Shown here one piece after another: positions 1 to 7,962 of a stretch of DNA of 64,000 bases. This DNA comes from Chitinophaga sedimenti (GTDB taxonomy: Bacteria > Bacteroidota > Bacteroidia > Chitinophagales > Chitinophagaceae), in assembly GCF_023156195.1 (NCBI RefSeq), contig NZ_JAKUKA010000001.1:2604001-2668000 (forward strand), given 5' to 3'. The notes beneath the pieces were generated by a model that did not search any database, was not told the origin of the DNA, and saw only the letters and a list, made by a program, of their open reading frames with translations. The first letter of the stretch is position 1; the number at the start of each line of letters is the position of its first letter. The translations under genes were made by a program, and so were the position numbers.

Positions 1-84
1 CCGGCCAGCTTCCCAATACATATGGACATTACGCTTCGGCGCCAGCAGCAGCTCCCGCATACCCGGGAGAAACCGCTTACGCAT
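1..84 (-). CDS. N-terminus of an unidentified protein, cut by the window edge
   Basis: On the minus strand an ATG at 84-82 opens a frame that runs off the window. It begins MRKRFLPGMRELLLAPKRNV. The ATG overlaps the stop codon of the upstream DUF7003-like gene (TAA at 79-77), which suggests translational coupling in one operon. The 28 visible residues are basic and amphipathic and show no recognisable domain, so no function can be given. Confidence 0.45.
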   Translation of the reverse strand, partial: MRKRFLPGMRELLLAPKRNVHMYWEAGR

Positions 85-923
85 ATCCCGGCCGTTTAAA
101 CTCCTCGTACCGGTTAGGCCAGTGCGACCAGTGGCTGTTTGGACTGCACTCCGGCTTATAGTAGTCCGGATCACCGGTTACGATCACGCCGGCCAACATT
201 GGCCATGTTTCGTAGCTGCCGGGGGCGTTTTGCCTGCGCGCCATGTCGTTAATGAGCACATTCAGGAGCGCGGCTTTGGTTTCGAGACTTTGGCCGGTGG
301 TATCCAGCACACTTCTGAAATCCCGGGCCAGCGACAATACGCCCTGCGCATCCAACTGTAACACGTAATCGAGTTCATACGATTTGTGGTACCAGTTGTC
401 CAGCACCAGTATCCTTTCCATTTCTTTTGGCAGATACTGGAATAACTCCCCTGGGCGTAGCGCGGAACGTTTGCGGATGTGCGGATACCAGTTGCCGCAT
501 GGCTTCCACCAGCGAAAAGCGGCGGCTATGTTCCGGTTGGATGCCGGCTTTCAGGTAGTCCGTCAGCTGCTGCGAAAGCGGAAGCCGTTTGTTCCTTACT
601 TTCCAGTACTGTGCGTTCTCTTTCAGCCACCATCCGCTGGCGGTGTCTTTGAAGGAACTGTCTGTCATCAATAGCACCTCGTAAGCGGCTTCGTAACCGG
701 TGATGCAATTGCCGTAGTAGAACAACTGCAGCAGCAGCTCACAATCAGCTACATCGAACACCAGTCGTTCGAATACTACCGCCCACCGCCCGTTAGGGTG
801 CCGGAAGAGGTTCAGCCGGCTGTCTACCAGGAAGGTATCGTGGGTACGAAGTGATACAAATTGATCATAACCAAATTCAGGGTAGTTTTCAAGTGTATCA
901 ATGATCCCATTTACTGTTAACAT
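77..923 (-). CDS. DUF7003-like protein, split by one frameshift
   Basis: Two overlapping minus-strand frames (923 to about 455, and about 455 to 77) form one protein of roughly 280 residues. The first frame carries the N-terminal half (MLTVNGIIDTLENYPEFGYD). The second continues with LRPGELFQYLPKEMERILVL and ends with YKPECSPNSHWSHWP. From memory this tail resembles the conserved Pro/Asn/His/Trp-rich end of DUF7003 proteins, whose function is unknown. Removing one base near 455 (a CC in the TTCC) makes the frame continuous, so a sequencing error or a recent frameshift are both possible. There is no signal peptide, so a cytoplasmic protein is expected. It lies 19 bases downstream of the gene ending at 943 and overlaps the next gene start at 84, which fits an operon. 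The family assignment is tentative. Confidence 0.6.
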
Positions 924-942
924 GTTTCAAAAATTTTAAAGG

Positions 943-1452
943 TTAATCGAATTGAATTTTTGCGGAAGTTTTGTTGCCGGGAATATCCATGGCGATCACC
1001 TGTACCGATGCGGCCGTGTTTTGCTGACATTCGTACAGCCAGGCCTGTTCTTCTTCCTGATAAATGGCCAGCCCCGTTTCTAACTGCTTATTAGCCGTAT
1101 CGTACACGATGACTTTTACCGCATCTACACGCACATTGTCCGTGGCTTCGATCAGCAGACTGGCTAATTGCCGTTTGCCGGTAAAGTGAATGGCTTCGAT
1201 AACAGGACCATGTTGGTAATCCATGACGGCCGTGCGGTGAACACTGCTGCGCCGGTGACTACAGGACTCGTAGAATTCCCGGAGCCTTTTATCCCGCCGG
1301 ACGTTCGTGGCGTATATCACCGCATTCTTTACCCGGAGTTTTACGCCCTCCCCGGTTAATGCGGGAGGCGCGGCTTTGTGCATCGTATACTGAGGATGCC
1401 AGGGTTCACCATTCCAGGTGAACAGGGGTAGATTTGATTTGTGGTTTTTCAT
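943..1452 (-). CDS. Small conserved Bacteroidota protein, paralogue of the gene at 2671-3222
   Basis: A 169-residue protein of unknown function. Residues from about 44 to the end align with the C-terminal two thirds of the 183-residue protein at 2671-3222. Shared landmarks are a YAT helix (AVIYATN versus AASYATE), a central Y-x-x-x-P-V-x-x-I block, a VRV/FRV-x-x-x-K-V strand, and a C-terminal D-x-P-G-N motif (MDIPGNKT versus KDLPGNEG). The N-terminal MAKIKNN-like segment of the paralogue is replaced here by a different sequence. There is no signal peptide or membrane segment. It is divergent from the AraC regulator at 1711 and probably heads the operon that continues into the DUF7003-like gene. 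No function is known to me for this family. Confidence 0.65.
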   Translation of the reverse strand: MKNHKSNLPLFTWNGEPWHPQYTMHKAAPPALTGEGVKLRVKNAVIYATNVRRDKRLREFYESCSHRRSSVHRTAVMDYQHGPVIEAIHFTGKRQLASLLIEATDNVRVDAVKVIVYDTANKQLETGLAIYQEEEQAWLYECQQNTAASVQVIAMDIPGNKTSAKIQFD

Positions 1453-1710
1453 TACGTAGGATTTTATGCAAAAGTCACGTTTCGAAATTCATCTACCTTG
1501 TCATACAGGTTCAATCTATACGCACAAATGTTGACGCCTTCGTTTTTTGGCAGAATTACCAGCTTTCCTTATTTTCGGCCACAGATTTTCAGCCTTCCGT
1601 TTCAGCGATGATTCATCACCAAAATCATCGATATGTTTTTTACGCCCTCCCCAAAGACTGCGGAAATCACAACAGTTGAGCATATCCCCTGCCCCCATCC
1701 TTACCACCGG

Positions 1711-2625
1711 ATGATCAAGATGGCCGACGTATCCATTATCAGTGGCGGATTTGGAAGAATACTCCAACAGTCCGAAAAAGGTGCGCAATACCTGCTGACC
1801 AAACACTGTTTTGAACTGGACCAGCCCATCGAACTGCATGTACCTGCAACGCAACCAGGCATCGTACTTACCTATACGCTCGAGGGACATCTCGACATGG
1901 AACATAGCCTGCTCGGCCTGCTGCAACATCAATGCGATACAGGCTTTCTTTATTACTTACCTGCGGGTGATCATTATCTGCAGGTTCCGCCGGGTGCCTG
2001 TACCGTACTTAAACTGCACATCAACCTTGACCTGCTGCAACTGGTATGTCATGGTCACCCGGAAATGGACGGCATCCTGGAATATGCCCAGGGGGCAGAT
2101 ATCACGGATTGGACGATACGCAACGTGAAATCTAACAAGAAGACTAAAAACCTCATCAACAAAATCACGCAAAGCACTAAACGGGGAGGAAGCCGGATTT
2201 TACACCTTGACCAGCGTATACAGGAGTTGCTGATAGAATATGTGGAAGCCTGCAAGAAAAAAGCTCCGAAACCGCGCCGTGGTTATAAGGTGTATGAAGA
2301 TCACAAAATGAAACTCAGACATACGGCGGATTCAATGGGAGAACTGGCATTCCTGATGCTGCCACTGAAAGAACTTCAGTGCAGGACCGGTATCCCGTTC
2401 CGTAATCTCATTGTTGCCCTGAGAGACTTATACAAAAAGGGAAGAAAAGAGTACAGAACCGAGGTACAACTAAGAAAAGCCCGTGAACTACTACTAACAA
2501 CCGATAAGAGCATCCAGCAAATTGCCCATGAAGTGCATTATGAAGAAAGCTCTTCTTTAAGCCGTGCTTTCCGTAACCAGTTTGGCTGTACACCCGAACA
2601 ATACCGGCAACAAAAATCATTATAA
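1711..2625 (+). CDS. AraC-family transcriptional regulator
   Basis: The protein has about 305 residues. Its last 80 residues contain the two helix-turn-helix motifs of the AraC/XylS family, with KARELLLTTDKSIQQIAHEV (first HTH) and SSLSRAFRNQFGCTPEQYR (second HTH and signature end). The N-terminal part (GFLYYLPAGDHYLQVPPGA) looks like a cupin-type sensor as found in many Bacteroidota regulators. An ATG at 1633 is in frame, but family members of this type as I remember them begin close to the IISGGFGRIL segment, so ATG 1711 or 1720 is preferred. No Shine-Dalgarno sequence is seen, as is usual in this phylum. It lies between two paralogous genes of unknown function and probably controls them; that is inference from position. 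Confidence 0.85.
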   Translation: MIKMADVSIISGGFGRILQQSEKGAQYLLTKHCFELDQPIELHVPATQPGIVLTYTLEGHLDMEHSLLGLLQHQCDTGFLYYLPAGDHYLQVPPGACTVLKLHINLDLLQLVCHGHPEMDGILEYAQGADITDWTIRNVKSNKKTKNLINKITQSTKRGGSRILHLDQRIQELLIEYVEACKKKAPKPRRGYKVYEDHKMKLRHTADSMGELAFLMLPLKELQCRTGIPFRNLIVALRDLYKKGRKEYRTEVQLRKARELLLTTDKSIQQIAHEVHYEESSSLSRAFRNQFGCTPEQYRQQKSL

Positions 2626-2627
2626 AA

Positions 2628-2658
2628 CCGCCCTCCCGGCGCATGCCTGGGAGAGCGG
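2628..2658. terminator. Hairpin between convergent genes, probable bidirectional terminator
   Basis: CCGCCCTCCC at 2628-2637 pairs with GGGAGAGCGG at 2649-2658, with one mismatch and an 11-base loop. It is flanked by TTATAA on both sides. It starts two bases after the stop codon of the AraC regulator and lies 12 bases from the stop of the convergent gene at 2671. Confidence 0.6.
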
Positions 2659-2670
2659 CCGTTATAAACC

Positions 2671-3222
2671 TTACGCTGCGATATCAAGCGTTCCCTCGTT
2701 ACCGGGAAGGTCTTTTGCCACAGCACGCAGGGTGGTGCCGGCTAAGACTTCGGCTGTGAGCGCGGTCGTGTAAGTCCACTTCTCGCGGTTCACGGAGTTA
2801 GGCGTTGCCTCGCCCTCTTCCAGCACTTCGCCACCGGCGGAAAGGATGCTGACCTTCAGCGATGCGACCCGGAAGTCGTCTTTCGCCAAGACGGAGACAA
2901 CGTTATCCGCCAGCGAGATCTTTTTCACCACCGGGGCGTTGAAGTAGTCACTTACTGCCATGTTATAGGCGCTTTTGCCTTTGGGCGCGGCTTTACGATA
3001 CTCTGCCTTCAGCTCCTCTGATTCCAGTGCTTCCGTAGCGTAGGATGCAGCGTCAGAAAACTTGCTACGATGCTTCGTTTGTTCCTCGGTGGGCTGCCGG
3101 TTCGGGTCCATCACCGGTTTGGCAGATACCACTGTATCATCGCCAAACTGGCGGTATGTTAACTGGTCGCCCAACGTACCGGACGCACCTTTCAAAAAGA
3201 GATTGTTTTTAATTTTCGCCAT
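2671..3222 (-). CDS. Small conserved Bacteroidota protein (MAKIKNN-type), unknown function
   Basis: A 183-residue soluble protein starting MAKIKNNLFLKGASGTLGDQ, a start shared by a Bacteroidota family that I recognise only as hypothetical. The N-terminal third reads like a short beta-rich segment (GDQLTYRQFGDDTVV). A helical middle (ASYATEALESEELKAEYRK) and a C-terminal beta domain ending in KDLPGNEGTLDI follow. The last two thirds are homologous to the protein at 943-1452. The gene converges on the AraC regulator. It has a leader of about 110 bases with a strong inverted repeat at 3283-3314 and a promoter-like box at 3344-3351. There is no signal peptide. The function is unknown. Confidence 0.75.
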   Translation of the reverse strand: MAKIKNNLFLKGASGTLGDQLTYRQFGDDTVVSAKPVMDPNRQPTEEQTKHRSKFSDAASYATEALESEELKAEYRKAAPKGKSAYNMAVSDYFNAPVVKKISLADNVVSVLAKDDFRVASLKVSILSAGGEVLEEGEATPNSVNREKWTYTTALTAEVLAGTTLRAVAKDLPGNEGTLDIAA

Positions 3223-3282
3223 ATAAAAATTTGATTTAAGTCAAGAAATGTTATTTAAAAAAGGTGTTAATTGCCGGGAGGA

Positions 3283-3314
3283 AAACAACCGGTGTCGCTC
3301 CTCACCGGTTGTTT
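3283..3314 (-). promoter_or_regulatory. Perfect 12-bp inverted repeat in the leader of the 2671-3222 gene
   Basis: AAACAACCGGTG at 3283-3294 is followed after eight bases by CACCGGTTGTTT at 3303-3314. It lies about 60 bases upstream of the start codon at 3222, between the candidate -7 box (3344-3351) and the gene, so it would be transcribed as a stable hairpin. No U-tract follows immediately on the minus strand, so a leader element is more likely than a simple terminator. Confidence 0.55.
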
Positions 3315-3343
3315 GAGCGAAGCCTTTCCGGCGATCAACAAAA

Positions 3344-3351
3344 CAAAGGTA
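3344..3351 (-). promoter_or_regulatory. Candidate Bacteroidota -7 box TACCTTTG
   Basis: The minus strand reads TACCTTTG here, which matches the TANNTTTG consensus of primary-sigma promoters in Bacteroidota. Its position is about 120 bases upstream of the start codon at 3222. A TTTG that could serve as -33 element sits at 3379-3376 but is a little far. The rest of 3223-3546 shows no convincing gene. Confidence 0.4.
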
Positions 3352-3546
3352 AGGTTGAAAAAAGGCGGTTTGGGGTGCAAAGGACCGAAGCTGCATAAAC
3401 GTGGTTCCCAAACCCCCATTTTTGAGTCCGAATGATGCATCCATCTGCCCAAACTCTTTACCAGAAAGGAATACAACTCGTATTAATTATCTAAAAATGC
3501 ATATGAAGCAGAAAGCCAAAGTCTTTTTATTCGAGAGAATAACCTT

Positions 3547-3837
3547 TTGAAACAAATAGACACCTCTCCAGTAGTTGTGATCGAAGGTTGCCGGAAATTT
3601 GTAAAACTTCATGCCCCCGGCCGGCAATACTTGATCCCCATTACGATGGACCGGGCTATCGACGCCTTGGGCTCAGAAAAATTTTTCCGTATCAGTCGGT
3701 CATATGCAGTATCGTTGCCTGACATTGTTTCTATCGACCTCGATGTAGTTTCCATAGCGGGCATGGACATTCCGCTGGCGAAGCCCTATTACAAAAAGTT
3801 GCTCGCGAGGGTGTATGTTTTAAACAATGCATTGTAA
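3547..3837 (+). CDS. Stand-alone LytTR DNA-binding domain protein
   Basis: A 96-residue protein that consists almost only of a LytTR DNA-binding domain. The visible hallmarks are an N-terminal strand (VVVIEGCRKFVKLHA), the F-x-R-I-S-R-S-Y core (KFFRISRSYAVSLPDIVSID) and the C-terminal basic strand region ending near KPYYKKLLARV. No response-regulator receiver domain precedes it. The start is uncertain: the frame has no ATG before the domain, and TTG at 3547 is the only sensible initiator. An upstream ATG at 3504 in another frame gives a short peptide ending at the TTTTGA that overlaps this TTG, so either coupling or a missing base is possible. GGATC-type repeats lie directly downstream. Such small LytTR proteins are transcription factors, but the target is unknown. 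Confidence 0.75.
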   Translation: MKQIDTSPVVVIEGCRKFVKLHAPGRQYLIPITMDRAIDALGSEKFFRISRSYAVSLPDIVSIDLDVVSIAGMDIPLAKPYYKKLLARVYVLNNAL

Positions 3838-3859
3838 AAGATTTTTTTTTGCAGAAGGT

Positions 3860-3950
3860 ATATGGATCTTATATAGATCCTATATGGGTGCTGTTGACGA
3901 TGGCGGGTTTTAGAAGATTAGCTTATAGGATCTGTAGAGGATCCTTATAG
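3860..3950. repeat. Cluster of GGATC-centred near-repeats
   Basis: GGATCT (3864), AGATCC (3875), GGATCT (3928) and GGATCC (3939) occur within 90 bases, each next to TATA or TTATA-type sequence. The first pair forms an inverted repeat around TATAT, and the second pair is in direct orientation 11 bases apart. The cluster sits just downstream of the LytTR gene. It might be a set of protein-binding sites. Confidence 0.35.
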
Positions 3951-4042
3951 GGTCAATAATATTTCAGCGAGAACAAGGTTAAGACGGATTTTGGGCCGAT
4001 ATGGACGGGGCGATTTTTGCTGGTTATTTCCGAGTACTCGTT

Positions 4043-4468
4043 TCACTTAAGCAAATCAATTACTGCATAAACATTTATTCCAATTAAAATTATAGACAAT
4101 ATTACTAGCATTAAAATCTTACGATTTAAAATATCGGAAGGATTGATCAATGCCTTTAGAGGATTTTCAGGATCATAGAAAACACTTACTATTTCTCCAA
4201 TACTTGGTTTTCGTAAATCGAAGTTATCAGATACAATAGTATACTCTTTATTATCTTCCTCTACCTTAAACACAACAACTGAAGCATACATATCAAATTC
4301 ACCAGGATCAACCCTAACATTAAAATCAACTACGATCCCTGTTGTCTTCGTTGCTATTCTTCTTTGTCGAATTATTTTAAAAACTTCCCGTGCGTTTACA
4401 ATAATTATCTTTTTTATCATAATGCCGCTAACAACAACAGTAAAAAGCCAATAGAATATATCCTCCAT
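4043..4468 (-). CDS. DUF3592-like membrane protein
   Basis: A 141-residue protein with a hydrophobic N-terminal helix (residues 5-24) and a C-terminal helix (about 116-137, ILMLVILSIILIGINVYAVI). Between them is a soluble beta-rich domain with the sequence DPENPLKALINPSD just before the second helix. Two membrane helices around a domain that ends in a YDPxNP motif are the pattern of DUF3592 proteins. These are often found near polymorphic toxin loci in Bacteroidota, and some may act as membrane-anchored immunity factors; that role is inference. The gene is AT-rich compared with the backbone, like the other small genes up to 10 kb. An upstream promoter was not recognised. Confidence 0.65.
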   Translation of the reverse strand: MEDIFYWLFTVVVSGIMIKKIIIVNAREVFKIIRQRRIATKTTGIVVDFNVRVDPGEFDMYASVVVFKVEEDNKEYTIVSDNFDLRKPSIGEIVSVFYDPENPLKALINPSDILNRKILMLVILSIILIGINVYAVIDLLK

Positions 4469-4647
4469 AATTAAAAACCAAATTTTGTTTTCATTCCTTC
4501 TACAAACTGAGGGCTAAGGTAACGCTTTACATATCAATAGGTCACGTATCTGCTGTCGTGCCCGGGAAAAGCAATTGCTTTACCCAGGTTTGGCAGCCTG
4601 TTTAATCTGGCGATTGTAACATATTCTGTTTACAGCTTAAGCACCAT

Positions 4648-4971
4648 TTACCGCACTTTCAAGACTTTTAAATACCCCACCTTACCCGATTTCCTCCTGG
4701 TTTCCACAAAATTCATCCCGCCCGGTAATCCCGACATATCGATGCCGGTTTTCTGCTGCCTGGCTGTATTATTCACTTCCAGTAATTTTGCTCCCGAATA
4801 AGTGAATACAGTAATCGTGGCAAGCAGATCACCCCCGCTTTCATCGTCGACATAAAGCATTGTGCTCATAGGATTATGATGCCAGCGGTAACCATTGCGG
4901 ACAGGCTGTAATTCGGGCGTTGATAAAAATTGCACAAGTTCAATCCGGGAAAGAAGAACAATCAACCGCAA
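4648..4971 (-). pseudogene. Relic of a T9SS type A sorting domain (C-terminal fragment)
   Basis: The last 75 residues read as a type IX secretion C-terminal sorting domain: NPMSTMLYV, then ITVFTYSGAKLLEVN, then IDMSGLPGGMNFVETRRKSG and a final GYLKVLKVR. Such domains sit at the very end of large secreted proteins. Here nothing secreted precedes it. The upstream 30 residues show no signal peptide and the frame ends at once, so this is the leftover tail of a deleted or displaced gene. Substitutions such as GGMNFVE for the usual GMYFVE fit decay. Confidence 0.6.
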
Positions 4972-5453
4972 AATATCTCACTACAACCTGGATATGATTA
5001 TTTCGGTTGGTACAGGGTAAATTCAACCCGAGACACGCAATTTCGCATATAGGCGAATAAAACTCTAAAGGAACACTTACTAAAAGATATGCGCTGAACG
5101 AAAATCGGTTAGTCGAGCAAAACCTACAGTTCGAAGCGCTAAGAAAAGCGTATGTATTATAAAAGATAGATATTATCATTTAATCAAATCAAAAAATCAG
5201 CTCGCGATCAACAACAAAACCACAAAACACCAAATGATCCTCAAAAGATATAAATGAGTATATCAGCTATCCTCCGAAAACCTGAGAAATTTCGGAGCAT
5301 TAATGCATCAATGGATTGACCAATTCCCTAAAACTCGTCTGGCGACTTTCTGTAGTTACCTGTTGAAACTGTATCCTATCTATTAAATAACGCCTTTTGC
5401 TACCTTTGTTCCTTATTGCGAAACAATAAATACTTAACTTAAAGTAACAAGAA
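4972..5453. other. AT-rich intergenic stretch without a recognisable gene
   Basis: About 480 bases in which I see no credible coding region. TACCTTTG at 5401-5408 on the plus strand fits the Bacteroidota -7 consensus. It lies about 45 bases upstream of the gene at 5454, so it is the likely promoter of that gene. Confidence 0.4.
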
Positions 5454-6002
5454 ATGGAAATAGTGATTGATATTCGAAAATTCAGCGCGACTTTCAAAAT
5501 TAACGACGAACTAGTATTCCGGGGCGACACCTCTACTAAAAGATGGCGTTACCGCTGGCAACTGTTTGACGCCAAAGATCAAATAGTTACAACAATAAGA
5601 TTTAAACCATCTTTCATATCCTTCGGATTAAATACCGTATACTTAATGAACATAAACAACGAAGATATAATATTAGATATAAAAGGATACAAACCACACG
5701 CTAAGATTGTAATAAATAATGATCTATATCTGGCCGTAGTTCACAAAGGAAATAAAATGTCATTTTTCAAAAACGACAGGCAGTTCGCCAGCCTGGAGCA
5801 GCGTGCTATAAATTTAGGCCTAATAACAAAAACGATTGCAACCACCGACGATGATGCCGACATTACCATACTAGCCGCCTTAATTTATGCAATAACATGC
5901 ACATACGATGCAATTCGCAATAGCAGTGCGCAAGTGAATTTCGGGTACATTGGCCCTGAATTCAGAAAAATAGCTAATGAATGGATCCCGAATCTTAAAT
6001 AG
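5454..6002 (+). CDS. Uncharacterised cytoplasmic protein, possibly tubby/LURP-like fold
   Basis: A 182-residue protein without signal peptide. The first 120 residues alternate short strands and charged turns (FKINDELVFRGDTSTKRWRY, then IRFKPSFISFG, then DIILDIKGYKPHAKIVIN). The C-terminal 60 residues contain an acidic DDDADITILAALIYAITCTY helix. The strand pattern and a segment resembling 'W-x-L-x-D-x-x-x-x-I' recall LURP-one/tubby-type beta barrels, but I cannot assign a family. Base composition is low in G+C, like other small genes in this accessory block. A promoter-like TACCTTTG lies 45 bases upstream. It could be an orphan immunity or housekeeping gene. The function is unknown. Confidence 0.6.
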   Translation: MEIVIDIRKFSATFKINDELVFRGDTSTKRWRYRWQLFDAKDQIVTTIRFKPSFISFGLNTVYLMNINNEDIILDIKGYKPHAKIVINNDLYLAVVHKGNKMSFFKNDRQFASLEQRAINLGLITKTIATTDDDADITILAALIYAITCTYDAIRNSSAQVNFGYIGPEFRKIANEWIPNLK

Positions 6003-6062
6003 CTTAGGCTGCAAATGTATTTACCGGTGCCCCTGGTTTGAGACCCCATATTTTTCGCAGCA

Positions 6063-6143
6063 GTTTATTAACGTCCTTTCAATTCCCCGTTAAATTAGAA
6101 AGAGAATAACATCATACTCTTTCCATCTAATAATATTTTACAA
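6063..6143. repeat. Direct repeat copy 1 (about 80 bp, partner at 35010-35090)
   Basis: This segment begins TTTATTAAC and ends ATCTAATAATATTTTACAAC. It aligns along its whole length with 35010-35090, with the last 20 bases identical. Here it spans the intergenic region and the last codons of the 6127-6489 gene (VVKYY then stop, minus strand). It is one of three collinear matches between 6-10.3 kb and 35-36.7 kb. Confidence 0.7.
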
Positions 6144-6489
6144 CTTTCTCCCGAAATTCCAGCCCGGCTGCCACGACATAAAACACTACTTCATCCTCAT
6201 TCATCAACTGAAAAACCGAATTCCCTATTTCAACCCTATGTTTTAGATTAATTTCATCAGCCAATGACGAATCTGCCAACTTAATTATTTCTTTTTGCGT
6301 ATTGACGCTCCAGGACGCATTACATATAATAGCAAACACGTTCTTAAACTTAATCTCAAACTTATGATAATAAGTAAGGTCGTCGCTCATCCCAATAACG
6401 AGCTCGTTGTTACTATAACTATAAATCGACATATCTAAAAAAACAAATTCCCGTGCAGTCTTATTAATTAACGTAATAATATTTTCCAT
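6127..6489 (-). CDS. Small protein, candidate orphan immunity protein
   Basis: A 120-residue acidic soluble protein (MENIITLINKTAREFVFLDM) with mixed alpha/beta composition and no signal peptide. No family is recognised. Its 3' end (VVKYY plus stop) and the following bases recur at 35010-35090. There the same VVKYY tail is joined directly to a fragment of an Rhs core on the minus strand. This scar implies that a homologue once lay immediately downstream of an Rhs gene, the usual place for an immunity gene. Immunity is therefore a supported inference, not a homology-based call. Confidence 0.55.
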   Translation of the reverse strand: MENIITLINKTAREFVFLDMSIYSYSNNELVIGMSDDLTYYHKFEIKFKNVFAIICNASWSVNTQKEIIKLADSSLADEINLKHRVEIGNSVFQLMNEDEVVFYVVAAGLEFREKVVKYY

Positions 6490-6509
6490 GGTGTTTTTTC
6501 AGTTTCCAC

Positions 6510-6744
6510 TCACGTATAGCCCAATTCGACCAATCCAATACCCCTCACGCCCCCTTCCTCGTCATAAATTGCCCAATGCCGCAGAATCCTTTTCGCCAGC
6601 TTCCAACACTCTAAACAAGGAGGGTATAGTTGTTCTATACTCGATATCAACAGGCGTCTTAATAACCATAGAGTCACATGATGACAGAGCCACGCCAAGC
6701 ATCGCAATTATGCACACTCCTATTTTTTCCTTTACAACATTCAT
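6510..6744 (-). CDS. Small lipoprotein, probably frameshifted
   Basis: The frame from 6744 starts MNVVKEKIGVCIIAMLGVAL and reaches a lipobox-like LSSC at about residue 23, a clear lipoprotein signal. It stops after 60 residues at 6562. In a neighbouring frame the sequence continues as a plausible tail, HWAIYDEEGGVRGIGLVELG, ending at 6510. A change of one base in the GAAAAGG stretch near 6590 would join the two into a protein of about 77 residues. The function is unknown; small lipoproteins of this kind are seen among Rhs-linked immunity clusters in Bacteroidota, which is inference here. Confidence 0.45.
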
Positions 6745-6859
6745 TCTATCTCTTGTTTTTGGATTTTATTATATTTCATCAAAACGTCCGATATCCTTAA
6801 AACTTCTTGATTGTAATAGTCTGTATTCGCCTCAGCCCCTTTATAATTTGATGCTCCGA

Positions 6860-7255
6860 TTAGGATTTATACGGTGACCACAGCAATATGCACCTGACGA
6901 AAAGCATTTTAAAGGTAGAAAAACACGCCTGTCCGTGGTCTATTGCAGCAATAAAAAGATCCTTCAGCTCGGTCAACAACCTATTAACTTCCTGATCTTT
7001 AAACCTGATATCAAAGACGCCGCTGCTCACTATTATTTTCAATTTATCAACACCTACAATACAATCATCCTCTCCAATATCGATATTTACCTCAGCAAGG
7101 TGATTTAAGTTATAGAAGAAACTACAATCCCATAGTTCATGAACTTGTTTGTCCGTCAGGGAAAATTGAATAACATCTTTCCCGAAAGGTGCGTCTGTAT
7201 ACATAGCATTAAGTGCTTCGCTATTTTTAGGCACTACAATTATCTTATTTCCCAT
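6860..7255 (-). CDS. Small soluble protein of unknown function
   Basis: A 131-residue protein (MGNKIIVVPKNSEALNAMYT). It has a central acidic strand region (EVNIDIGEDDCIVGVDKLKI) and a helical segment (NRLLTELKDLFIAAIDHG). There is no signal peptide and no domain I recognise. The last 20 residues (TFKMLFVRCILLWSPYKS) look less conserved and could be read-through after a lost base. The gene lies in the block of small AT-rich minus-strand genes downstream of the orphan Rhs cassette, so an immunity role is possible but unproven. Confidence 0.5.
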   Translation of the reverse strand: MGNKIIVVPKNSEALNAMYTDAPFGKDVIQFSLTDKQVHELWDCSFFYNLNHLAEVNIDIGEDDCIVGVDKLKIIVSSGVFDIRFKDQEVNRLLTELKDLFIAAIDHGQACFSTFKMLFVRCILLWSPYKS

Positions 7256-7908
7256 ATCTGGCTGGATTTATTACTAAAGTGTATAGCTTGGCGATGTGCC
7301 GTGGATCTCTAAGCTTTGGTCAACTTACACTCGTAAATACTATTGCTAACGTTCTCAGCTAATAGCGAAGCATTACTTGTTACAATAAATCCAGAGATAT
7401 GATAACTTATCCCATCATAGTCGATGATATCACCTATGATCGGCGGTCTTTTATCCCGGGAATAAAATTGTTGCAATAGTACCTACTGATAGATAAGTAT
7501 CGATTTTCATAACTTTTACTTCTCGACGTTTCATTACTTTTCGCTTTTCGATCTTAAGCAGATTTATCCACGCTTTTTCTCCGGCCCAATCCTATCCCCG
7601 ATTCTTCACGCAACCTTAGCTTAGCTGATTTTCAAAACAATTTTATGTTCCAGTTATGAGGAAACACTTTTCGATGTAGCCACTTAACACACATCTTTTT
7701 AGCCTTTCCAGGATGTTATTTAATTAGGAAGCCAACACGTTTTCTCCTTCACTAGAATTTATCTTTTCGCTAAAATTTGGGCATCTTGCGAGCAACAAAT
7801 GGCTTACTCGTTGCTGGATATCTGACTGACAAATCTACGTAAATAGCAGCTAAATTCGTCAACAGAAGTCCCTTCACGCCGCCATCATACCTTGTATCAT
7901 AAAATGAA
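7256..7908. other. Gene-free AT-rich region
   Basis: About 650 bases with frequent stops in all frames and no recognisable remnant until the SDR relic. The end of the stretch (near 7870-7905) already aligns with the downstream flank of the SDR gene at 35 kb (a CATTGTATC-like string followed by AAGTGCTCC). The duplication with the other scar zone therefore probably begins near 7870. Confidence 0.4.
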
Positions 7909-7962
7909 GTGCTCCCGACATTGGTCAGACGAACTTCATTTTATCAAAAGACCATGCCGATG

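Noticed and set aside
3241..3476. Two overlapping minus-strand open frames of 67-69 codons upstream of the 2671-3222 gene
   Set aside because: Both run through a perfect inverted repeat and a promoter-like box and have no recognisable protein features, so they are chance frames in a leader region.
3860..3950. GGATC cluster as a tandem repeat or transposon end
   Set aside because: The spacing is irregular and no matching copy was noticed elsewhere in the window, so only a weak binding-site hypothesis is kept.
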